Positions 52,295 to 59,771 of a stretch of DNA of 64,000 nt are shown piece after piece. This DNA is from Flavobacterium sp. 9AF. Its GTDB lineage: Bacteria; Bacteroidota; Bacteroidia; Flavobacteriales; Flavobacteriaceae. Both the position numbers and the translations under genes were made by a program. Under the pieces are notes generated by a model. The model saw only the letters and a list, made by a program, of their open reading frames with translations, was not told where the DNA came from and ran no database searches. Numbering within the stretch: the stretch's first letter is position 1; every line of letters begins with the position of its first letter. The stretch spans positions 1,107,106 through 1,171,105 of the forward strand of contig NZ_LR733556.1 in assembly GCF_902506265.1 (NCBI RefSeq). Direction: 5' to 3'.

Positions 52295-52393
52295 GCCTTT
52301 TCTTCATTTACTGAAACAAGCCTTTTAACTTTACGTCAATAAAAATGAAATCGAGAAAAAGGTTTCTTTTTTCACCAATTAAATTGTTTGTTT

Positions 52394-52954
52394 ATGTTAA
52401 TGAAATCACTACAATTCACTACTTCGGTTCTTGATCAATATATCAAGAATAGATATCAATTGAGTGAAAGTAAAGTGATCTTAAACAACATAATAGACAC
52501 TAATGGTTCAATACCTACTAAGAATGAGAACAAAATTGTTATTTCATTAATTAATATTGAGCAAGAAACGTTACAACCTTTCTATGTTCGCAATCAAAAG
52601 CTAGCCAATGGCAGTTATGGCGATCTAAATCCAACGCAACGTTTTAACTTGGATTTACTCATTACAGCAAATTTTGAAAATTATGAGGAATCCTTAAAGT
52701 TTTTAAATTCAGTGATTCAGTTTTTTCAATCCTATGTGGTTTTAGATGCTACTAATTTTTCAAACATTCCATCTGGTTTAAACAAACTAGAATTTGAAGT
52801 AGCTAAATTAAATTACAATCAAATGCACAATTTATGGACAGCTATGGGTGCAAAATACCAACCTTCCATAGTTTACAAAACGCGATTAATAAGCATTCAG
52901 TCATTTGATAATGAAAACTTTACCACAGCCATAACCCAAACCGAAAATCATTAA
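52394..52954 (+). CDS. eCIS cap protein, DUF4255 family (Afp16-like)
   Basis: A 186-residue protein of the DUF4255 (Pvc16 N-terminal) family: VILNNIIDTNGSIPTKNENK, ISLINIEQETLQPFY and NPTQRFNLDLLITANFENYE, LKFLNSVIQFFQSY. In Afp and PVC the matching protein (Afp16) binds the end of the tube and sheath and sets or caps their length. It is the first structural gene of the operon. I chose the ATG at 52394 (MLMKSLQF); an ATG at 52400 or TTG at 52388 are possible. Confidence 0.88.
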   Translation: MLMKSLQFTTSVLDQYIKNRYQLSESKVILNNIIDTNGSIPTKNENKIVISLINIEQETLQPFYVRNQKLANGSYGDLNPTQRFNLDLLITANFENYEESLKFLNSVIQFFQSYVVLDATNFSNIPSGLNKLEFEVAKLNYNQMHNLWTAMGAKYQPSIVYKTRLISIQSFDNENFTTAITQTENH

Positions 52955-52965
52955 ATAAAAATCGT

Positions 52966-53778
52966 ATGAAAACCGCTTTCCATATCCTTTTTTCATTACA
53001 TGTTTTTCATGAATACTTTGAAAACGGAATATGCAATTGCCTGGTTTTTAAACCCACTTTTACTACTTTATCTCTAATAAAAAAATATGGATTTAGAATA
53101 AACGAAAATAGCAATGGTTTTACTTTTTACAGTACAAATAGCAATGCAAAAGATTACTTAAGTTACATTGAAAACAATACAGGAATAGATTGCTTTGAAT
53201 TCGAAATCGTCTCAACTAACGCAAATTTTAATTCTTTTACAGACATTCCTACTAATGCAATAGTTCAGTACTCTTTTTTAAGTAATCTGGTAACAGTAGA
53301 AACCGAGACTTTAATTCTCCAAAATAATTACATTACAGTTGCAAGCGCAAATGGTATGGGTACCCTAAAAATTTTCTTTACAGATATTATTACTCAATTT
53401 ATAAACAAGCTCAACTGCAATTATTTAATACAATTGAATTCTAGAGCTACACAATGGCGCTATTATGTTATTAATGAAAGTCAATTATCTCTTAGCAATC
53501 CTCAAATTGTAAGCAAGAATACCATTTCTTTTGAAGAAGCTATCCCAGTTACTATTGCAAATGGAAAAAAAGCACTCCTTTTTTCATCGGGTAAAAATTT
53601 GATAAAAATGAGTGAAGGGGTCAACTATAAATTTGATTTGATAGACAAAGCTATATCGACCAACTCAACAAGAAAAGTTATTTTTAAAGGGTTACCTAAT
53701 CCAAATCCAAAGTTTTTAGGAATAGAAGAAGAATCAGAAAATAAAACAGTTACATCGCCCATGTATGTATATATATAA
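52966..53778 (+). CDS. eCIS-associated protein of unknown function
   Basis: A 270-residue protein starting MKTAFHILFSLHVFHEYFEN. There is no signal peptide in the usual sense, no TM helix and no motif I can assign; the sequence is mixed alpha/beta (NAIVQYSFLSNLVTVETETL, LNSRATQWRYYVINESQLSL, ISFEEAIPVTIANGKKALL). A recurring feature is the closing TSPMYVYI. It sits 11 bases after the cap protein and 29 bases before the sheath, so it should be a structural or assembly component. I recall comparable genes next to DUF4255 in Bacteroidota eCIS loci. Confidence 0.7.
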   Translation: MKTAFHILFSLHVFHEYFENGICNCLVFKPTFTTLSLIKKYGFRINENSNGFTFYSTNSNAKDYLSYIENNTGIDCFEFEIVSTNANFNSFTDIPTNAIVQYSFLSNLVTVETETLILQNNYITVASANGMGTLKIFFTDIITQFINKLNCNYLIQLNSRATQWRYYVINESQLSLSNPQIVSKNTISFEEAIPVTIANGKKALLFSSGKNLIKMSEGVNYKFDLIDKAISTNSTRKVIFKGLPNPNPKFLGIEEESENKTVTSPMYVYI

Positions 53779-53807
53779 ACAATTAATAAAAATAAACATG
53801 AAAAACC

Positions 53808-55385
53808 ATGATTGAATCTAACATCAAATCGCCTGGTGTTTACATTAACGAATTGAATGCATTTCCTAATTCGGTAGTCCCAGTTGCAACAGCAGTTCCC
53901 GCATTTATCGGGTACACACCCACAGCTTCGTATGAAGGTAAGTCATACACCAATGTAGCACAGAAAATCACCTCTTTTGCAGAGTTTCAAGCTATTTATT
54001 GCTTTCCAGATCCGCCTCCACCAGCGAGTCCAGCAAAACAGTACCAGCCACAGTATTATTTAGTAAAACAAAAAAGTCAGCCTACAAAAGGAGATTATAT
54101 GCTTATTGATAATGCTTATTATTCCATTGTACCTGATCCAAATACTATATATTATTTGTATAATAGTATCAAATTGTTCTACGAAAATGGTGGTGGCGAT
54201 GCTTATATCGTATCAGTAGGTTCGTATGGTGCACCTTCAAACACACCTATAAATCCTGGCGATCAAATTATCAATCCAAATGTGCAATTAACCGATTTAC
54301 AAAACGGTCTCGCATTATTATTAAATGAACAAGAACCTACTATGTATATTTGTCCAGAAGCCACATTACTTAGTGTGGAAAACAATGGTACTCTAATGCA
54401 AAGTATGTTATTACAGTGTACAGAAATGCAAACCGCAGTAGCCATTTTTGACATTATAGGCGGTAGAAATCCCGATCCTATTATGTACACAAATGATATT
54501 GAAACTTTTAGAAACAATACGGGTTCACAAGGATTAAATTATGGCACAGCCTATTATCCATTTGTAGGTACCACTATAATGCAAAACCAAGATATCGATT
54601 ATACTAATTTATTTGGTGGAGATACCAAACAATTAGAAGCTATTTTAAATCCCGCAGATAATCCAAATCCAAGTGTAGCGAGTATTATGGGAAATATCAA
54701 TAATCCTAATTCTGGATTAACGGTTACTCAAAACAACAATGCTTTAATCAATGCTAGTAAAACGTATAGTCTAATGATTAAACACATCTTATTTGATGCT
54801 AATATTTTACCTCCAAGTGGTGGAATGGCTGGAGTTATCACGACCACTGATAATCAAGAAGGCGTTTGGCAAGCACCAGCAAACACCTCTATGGTAGGAG
54901 TTTCATCTTTACCTATTCGTTTATCCGAAACACAACAAGGTGGTTTAAATGTGGATGCCGTTTCTGGGAAATCAATCAATGCCATTCGTTTCTTTAATGG
55001 TTTAGGAATTTTAATTTGGGGTGCCAGAACCTTAGACGGAAATAGTCAAGATTGGAGATATTTACCTGTAAGAAGAACGATGACTTTCTTAGAACAATCT
55101 TGTAAGTTGGCTGCCAATGCATATGTATTTGAACCTAACGACAAAAATACTTGGGAAGCCGTAAAAGCGATGATTGGCAGTTTTTTAACTTCCATTTGGA
55201 AAGAAGGTGGTTTACAAGGTGCTTCCGCTTCAGATGCGTTTTCTGTAGCTTGTGGATTAGGAACAACCATGACTTCTGAAGATATTCTAAATGGTTTTAT
55301 GAAAGTAACTATTAAAGTAGCTATTGTAAGACCAGCCGAATTTATCGTTTTAACATTCCAACAACAAATGGCTACATCAAGCTAA
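53808..55385 (+). CDS. eCIS contractile sheath protein
   Basis: A 525-residue tail sheath protein of the phage-tail-sheath/Afp2-4 type. N terminus SPGVYINELNAFPNSVVPVA and VPAFIGYTPTASYEG, C-terminal sheath core INAIRFFNGLGILIWGARTL, DWRYLPVRRTMTFLEQSCKL, AFSVACGLGTTMTSEDILNG and MKVTIKVAIVRPAEFIVLTF. It polymerises around the tube and contracts to drive it. Afp and PVC have three or more sheath paralogues; only one is seen here before the tube genes. Confidence 0.95.
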   Translation: MIESNIKSPGVYINELNAFPNSVVPVATAVPAFIGYTPTASYEGKSYTNVAQKITSFAEFQAIYCFPDPPPPASPAKQYQPQYYLVKQKSQPTKGDYMLIDNAYYSIVPDPNTIYYLYNSIKLFYENGGGDAYIVSVGSYGAPSNTPINPGDQIINPNVQLTDLQNGLALLLNEQEPTMYICPEATLLSVENNGTLMQSMLLQCTEMQTAVAIFDIIGGRNPDPIMYTNDIETFRNNTGSQGLNYGTAYYPFVGTTIMQNQDIDYTNLFGGDTKQLEAILNPADNPNPSVASIMGNINNPNSGLTVTQNNNALINASKTYSLMIKHILFDANILPPSGGMAGVITTTDNQEGVWQAPANTSMVGVSSLPIRLSETQQGGLNVDAVSGKSINAIRFFNGLGILIWGARTLDGNSQDWRYLPVRRTMTFLEQSCKLAANAYVFEPNDKNTWEAVKAMIGSFLTSIWKEGGLQGASASDAFSVACGLGTTMTSEDILNGFMKVTIKVAIVRPAEFIVLTFQQQMATSS

Positions 55386-55435
55386 GAAACATTTTTTTAA
55401 ACACAATTTTTTAATAATTCAAAAAATAAAATATT

Positions 55436-55903
55436 ATGGCAGCAGATGACGGAAGCGTAGAAGGCGCAACATGGCCCATGCCAAAGTTCCGATTTGAAGT
55501 GGATCTGGGAACTGAACTAACAAAAGTAGCATTTCAGGAAGTATCTGGAATGGATGTTGAAAACCAAATTATTGAATATAGAAAAAGTAATAGCCCTTTA
55601 TTTTCAACTGAAAAAATGCCAGGTATTACTAAATATGGAAACGTAACTATGAAACGTGGTGTATTTGTAAATGACAATACTTTTTGGGATTGGCATGCAC
55701 AAATCACGATGAACACCATTAAAAGAAGAACGGTTATTATTCGTTTACTGGACGAAAAAGGCGGAACCACCATGCAATGGCAATTGAACAATGCTTGGCC
55801 CACAAAAATTACCAGCACCGATTTAAAATCGGATGGAAATGAAGTAGCAGTGGATACACTTGAAATTGCTCACGAACAATTAATCATTACAAATGGCAAG
55901 TAA
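55436..55903 (+). CDS. eCIS inner tube protein 1 (Afp1-like)
   Basis: A 155-residue protein of the phage T4 gp19-like tail-tube family: WPMPKFRFEVDLGTELTKVA, FQEVSGMDVENQIIEYRKSN, GITKYGNVTMKRGVFVNDNT, WQLNNAWPTKITSTDLKSDG and EVAVDTLEIAHEQLIIT. It forms the hollow tube which carries cargo. The order sheath, tube 1, tube 2 follows the Bacteroidota eCIS pattern. Its stop overlaps the next gene by 11 bases. Confidence 0.93.
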   Translation: MAADDGSVEGATWPMPKFRFEVDLGTELTKVAFQEVSGMDVENQIIEYRKSNSPLFSTEKMPGITKYGNVTMKRGVFVNDNTFWDWHAQITMNTIKRRTVIIRLLDEKGGTTMQWQLNNAWPTKITSTDLKSDGNEVAVDTLEIAHEQLIITNGK

Positions 55904-56357
55904 TTATCCTGTTGGATTTTATTTCCAACTTTCTTTTAAAGGTGAAGATGCCGCTTTTAAGGAAGTATCTGGAATTTCAAAAGAATTTAATATGGAAGAA
56001 GTAGTATGTGGTGGGGAAAACCGATTTAAATATCGGCTCCCTACACTCACTACTAGTCAAAATCTAATTCTGAAAAGGGCCTTGGTATCTAAAGGATCAG
56101 AATTGATGAATTGGTGTGCAAATACTTTAGATCAAGGTTTGGCTAATCCTATAAAACCACACGACGTCTCAGTTAGTTTATTAGACGAAAAAGGTACAGT
56201 ATCTATTATGTGGACATTTTATAATGCTTACCCTGTAAAATATGCTATTTCAGATTTAAAATCACAAGAGAATGAAATTGTTATGGAATCGATTGAACTA
56301 GCTTATAATTATTTTGTAATTACTTCTGAAACTTCAACTACTAACTTATTTGCCTAG
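55893..56357 (+). CDS. eCIS inner tube protein 2 (Afp5-like)
   Basis: A 154-residue tube-family paralogue: VGFYFQLSFKGEDAAFKEVS, FKYRLPTLTTSQNLILKRAL, WTFYNAYPVKYAISDLKSQE and ESIELAYNYFVIT. In Afp and PVC the second tube protein (Afp5/Pvc5) is the first tube ring on the baseplate. The 11-base overlap with tube 1 implies coupled translation. Its divergence from tube 1 fits a specialised position, not a recent duplicate. Confidence 0.9.
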   Translation: MASNYPVGFYFQLSFKGEDAAFKEVSGISKEFNMEEVVCGGENRFKYRLPTLTTSQNLILKRALVSKGSELMNWCANTLDQGLANPIKPHDVSVSLLDEKGTVSIMWTFYNAYPVKYAISDLKSQENEIVMESIELAYNYFVITSETSTTNLFA

Positions 56358-56364
56358 ATAGATT

Positions 56365-56535
56365 ATGCCAATAGAAATTAGAGAATTAATCATTAAAACT
56401 GAAATAACCTCTAGTAATAAAATACGAGAAGATATTCCAAAAGAGAATGAAATTAATCTATTAAAAAAGCAATTACTCGATGAGTGTAGAAGAATGATTA
56501 CTGAAAAAACAAAAAAAAGCAACTATAAACGATAA
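56365..56535 (+). CDS. Small eCIS protein, DUF5908 family (Afp6-like)
   Basis: A 56-residue protein starting MPIEIRELIIKTEITSS, the hallmark of DUF5908, with a helical C-terminal part (LKKQLLDECRRMITEKTKK). These small proteins occur only in eCIS operons at this place, between the second tube and the LysM baseplate protein. The role is not known for certain, and the gene is often missed because of its size. It lies 7 bases after tube 2 and 10 bases before the next gene. Confidence 0.85.
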   Translation: MPIEIRELIIKTEITSSNKIREDIPKENEINLLKKQLLDECRRMITEKTKKSNYKR

Positions 56536-56545
56536 TGTAAAAGAT

Positions 56546-57223
56546 ATGAGTGGCAGTTTGGAATTAATGAAAATTACAGGATATACAGATGAAAATTTCC
56601 AGCAAGCTTTTAGTGGTCAACCTTATACCGTTATGTTAAACCCTGAAAACATTAAATGGCAAAGAGGTATTGAATACAATGAACAACAGGCACCCAATAC
56701 AAGCGCCCCATCTCAAAAATATAAAAGTACTCCAGTAGAGAAACTAAGTTTTGACATTACCATAGATTGTACAGGAGTAGTAGATCCTGATAGAACCGAT
56801 ATGTTTAAAGAAATTAATGCCCTAGAAAGCATTATATATACTTATAACGGAACTATTCATCGTCCCAATTTTGTAAAAGTGCAATGGGGAAAAAATATTG
56901 TTTTTAAAGGTGTTTTAAAGTCAATGGATACTTCTTTTACACTTTTTAAATCAGATGGTAGTCCTTTAAGAGCGAAACTATCTTTAAGTTTTTCAGAATA
57001 TATCTCACCTCAAAATGTAGAAGAATTAGACAAAAAAGAATCTCCAGATATTACTCATTTAGTAAATGTTGTAGAAGGGAATACATTACCTCAACTATGC
57101 GAAAAAACTTGGAATGATGATTCAATGTATATTCAAGTAGCTCAATACAACGATCTAAACAAATTTAGAAATTTAAAAGGAGGGCAAAAATTAATTTTTC
57201 CTCCTATCATACAACCTATATAA
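56546..57223 (+). CDS. eCIS LysM/tube-spike adaptor protein (Afp7-like)
   Basis: A 225-residue protein with the CIS-tube/gp53-like N-terminal domain (SGQPYTVMLNPENIKWQRGI, LSFDITIDCTGVVDPDR, RPNFVKVQWGKNIVFKGVLK, RAKLSLSFSEYI) and a C-terminal LysM-type fold (VVEGNTLPQLCEKTWNDD, YIQVAQYNDLNKFRNLKGG). It links the tube to the spike in the baseplate. The VgrG gene follows directly after its stop. Confidence 0.9.
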   Translation: MSGSLELMKITGYTDENFQQAFSGQPYTVMLNPENIKWQRGIEYNEQQAPNTSAPSQKYKSTPVEKLSFDITIDCTGVVDPDRTDMFKEINALESIIYTYNGTIHRPNFVKVQWGKNIVFKGVLKSMDTSFTLFKSDGSPLRAKLSLSFSEYISPQNVEELDKKESPDITHLVNVVEGNTLPQLCEKTWNDDSMYIQVAQYNDLNKFRNLKGGQKLIFPPIIQPI

Positions 57224-59023
57224 ATGGCAACACAAACCGAAATAGCAACAGGTAACACAGCAACATTCACTGTAAAAGTGGATGGTTCTGCAATTTCTAG
57301 TGATCTTAATGTATTGTCTATAAACATAAGAAAAGAAGTAAATAGAATTGCTTCTGCCACCATAACCATTTTAGATGGAGAAGCAACGACCGGTAAATTT
57401 GATGCCAGTTCTTCTTCCACATTTGTTCCTGGAGCCAAAATAGCAATTGAATGTGGCTATGATTCCAAAAATGAAACTGTCTTTCAAGGTATCATTACCG
57501 GACAAACCATTCGTATAGATGAAATTGTAGGTTCTGCATTAGAAATAGAATGTAAGGATGAAGCGATTAAAATGATTGTGGGTAGAAAAAGTCTGACTTT
57601 CAATAAAAAGAAAGACAGTGATATTATTTCATCTATTATTGGAACCTATTCTGGCTTAACTGCCAAAGTAACAGCCACAACAACAACTTGGCCTGAACAA
57701 ATACAATATTATGCTAGCGATTGGGATTTTATTATGGCTAGGGCAGAAAGTAACGGTATGCTAATTACAACTCTTAATGGAACTGTTACTGTAGCTCCAC
57801 CAGATGCCAATACTTCTCCTGTTTTAAACGTTTCTTATGGAAATGGATTGATGCAATTTAATGCTATTTTAAATGCTATTACACAAACAAATACTGTAAA
57901 AGCAAGTACATGGGATTATAAAAATCAGGCCATTGCCTCTATGCAATCTAATGCCAATGTCACAGGACCAGGAAATTTATCTACTAAAAAACTTGCAGAT
58001 GTAATAGGACTTTCTGATTATGATTTACAAACTACAGCTCCTCTTGAAAATGACGATTTAACTAATTGGTCAAAAGCACAATTAATAAAAAGTGAATATT
58101 CTAAAATTCAAGGAGAAGCTAAATTTCAGGGAACCAATTTAGTAAATCCTGGAAATTATATTACGTTGGGTGGTCTTGGCGACCGATTTAATGGGGATCA
58201 TTTTATTTCTAGCGTTTCGCATGACTTGTCTGATGGAAATTGGTTGACTGAAATAAATATTGGAATGTCTCCTATTTGGTTTACAGAAGAACCCGATGTT
58301 ATGGCACCGCCTGCTTCTGGATTACTTCCTGGAGCTAGGGGTCTATTTAATGCAACTGTCAAAAAAATCTATGAAGATCCTGATTCTCAATATCGGATTT
58401 TAGTAACTATTCCTTTATTTGACACTAACGGAGAAGGGGTTTGGTCAAGACTTACAAATTTTTATTCTACCAATGGAGCTGGCGTTTTTTTTCTACCTGA
58501 AGTAGGTGATGAAGTTATTGTAGGTTTCCTAAATGAAGATCCTAGATATCCTATTATCCTAGGAAGTGTTTATAGTAGTTCTAAAATAAAACCTTATGAA
58601 GGATTAAATCCAAATGAAAAAAACAGTATTAAAGCCATAGTTTCAAAATCAAAAATGGCAATCGAATTTGACGATGAAAATGTCGTATGGACACTTGTTA
58701 CTCCTAATAAAAACACAATTATTGTAAGTGATAAAGACAAACAAATAACTGTCAAAGATCAAAATGACAATAGTATTGTAATGTCGAGTAGTGGCATTAC
58801 TATAAAAAGTGCCAAAGATATTAATATAGAAGCTACACAGAAAGTAAACATCAAAGGTAACCAAGGAATTACAATAAATTCATCAGCTGGTGATGTAGCA
58901 ACTAGTGGGATAAATATAAAAGAAACGGCTCAAACACAATACACAGCTAAAGGAAATTTAACAGCCGAAGTGCAAGGAGGTACACAACTAACCTTGAAAG
59001 CGGCTATGGTAATGATTAATTAA
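57224..59023 (+). CDS. eCIS VgrG-like spike protein (Afp8-like)
   Basis: A 599-residue spike protein of the VgrG/gp27-gp5 type. The N-terminal gp27-like part (SINIRKEVNRIASATITILD, FVPGAKIAIECGYDSKNETV, DWDFIMARAESNGMLITTL) is followed by the OB-fold (NATVKKIYEDPDSQYRILVT, FFLPEVGDEVIVGFLNEDPR) and a C-terminal beta-helix with short repeats (GITIKSAKDINIEATQKVNI). The trimer forms the membrane-piercing spike, capped by the PAAR protein encoded next. No extra effector domain is attached. Confidence 0.93.
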   Translation: MATQTEIATGNTATFTVKVDGSAISSDLNVLSINIRKEVNRIASATITILDGEATTGKFDASSSSTFVPGAKIAIECGYDSKNETVFQGIITGQTIRIDEIVGSALEIECKDEAIKMIVGRKSLTFNKKKDSDIISSIIGTYSGLTAKVTATTTTWPEQIQYYASDWDFIMARAESNGMLITTLNGTVTVAPPDANTSPVLNVSYGNGLMQFNAILNAITQTNTVKASTWDYKNQAIASMQSNANVTGPGNLSTKKLADVIGLSDYDLQTTAPLENDDLTNWSKAQLIKSEYSKIQGEAKFQGTNLVNPGNYITLGGLGDRFNGDHFISSVSHDLSDGNWLTEINIGMSPIWFTEEPDVMAPPASGLLPGARGLFNATVKKIYEDPDSQYRILVTIPLFDTNGEGVWSRLTNFYSTNGAGVFFLPEVGDEVIVGFLNEDPRYPIILGSVYSSSKIKPYEGLNPNEKNSIKAIVSKSKMAIEFDDENVVWTLVTPNKNTIIVSDKDKQITVKDQNDNSIVMSSSGITIKSAKDINIEATQKVNIKGNQGITINSSAGDVATSGINIKETAQTQYTAKGNLTAEVQGGTQLTLKAAMVMIN

Positions 59024-59035
59024 AAAATAAAAAAT

Positions 59036-59338
59036 ATGCCTCCAGCAGCAAGATTAACCGATTTTCATGAGTGTCCTATGCAAACTCCTGCAGTACCCGC
59101 TCCTATTCCACACGTAGGCGGACCAATAATTGGTCCAGGAGAACCTACTGTACTTATTTGCAAACTACCTGCTGCAAGAGTAGGTGATATGTTAACCTGT
59201 GTAGGTCCTCCCGATTCTATCGTAAAAGGTTCTGCAACAGTAATGATTGGTGGCATGCCTGCTGCCCGTGTAGGTGATTCTACCGCACATGGTGGAAGTA
59301 TTGTTTTAGGCGCATTTAATGTAATGATAGGTGGATAA
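59036..59338 (+). CDS. eCIS PAAR tip protein (Afp10-like)
   Basis: A 100-residue PAAR protein: MPPAARLTDFHECPMQTPAV, then two PAAR motifs (LPAARVGDMLTC and MPAARVGDSTAHGGSIVLG). It forms the sharp tip on the VgrG spike, likely with a zinc ion (Cys/His). No C-terminal toxin extension. It overlaps the gp25 gene start by 8 bases. Confidence 0.93.
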   Translation: MPPAARLTDFHECPMQTPAVPAPIPHVGGPIIGPGEPTVLICKLPAARVGDMLTCVGPPDSIVKGSATVMIGGMPAARVGDSTAHGGSIVLGAFNVMIGG

Positions 59339-59771
59339 TAATAGTAAAACATACAAAGAAGAAAACCATTTTTTAGGTTCAGGATGGGCTTTCCCAGTCA
59401 CTTTTTCAGTGGGAAACCATCAGCTGATCTTATCCGACTATGAACAAAATGTGAACCAATCGATAAATACCATTTTACTAACTCATAATGGAGAACGCAT
59501 TTTAAATCCCAGATTTGGTTCTGGTTTACAACAGTACTTCTTTAGAAAAATGGACGAAACACTAAAGGGAGAAATAGAAGATACTGTAAAATTCTCTTTA
59601 ATGCACAATGAACCCAGAATTACTGTAAAAGAAGTAAATGTATCCTTTACAGATATAGTAGCTGGACTTATAGAAATTCAAGTGGTATATATTTTTAATA
59701 ATACTAATACAAGACACAATTATGTATTTCCTTTTTACATAAAAGAAGGAACTAATCTAAAAAGCAGATAA
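59331..59771 (+). CDS. eCIS baseplate wedge protein gp25-like (Afp9-like)
   Basis: A 146-residue baseplate protein of the GPW/gp25 family: LGSGWAFPVTF, VNQSINTILLTHNGERILNP, RFGSGLQQYFFRKMDETLKG, EIEDTVKFSLMHNEPRITVK. It starts with GTG at 59331 inside the end of the PAAR gene. The next gene starts directly after its stop. Confidence 0.92.
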   Translation: MDNNSKTYKEENHFLGSGWAFPVTFSVGNHQLILSDYEQNVNQSINTILLTHNGERILNPRFGSGLQQYFFRKMDETLKGEIEDTVKFSLMHNEPRITVKEVNVSFTDIVAGLIEIQVVYIFNNTNTRHNYVFPFYIKEGTNLKSR

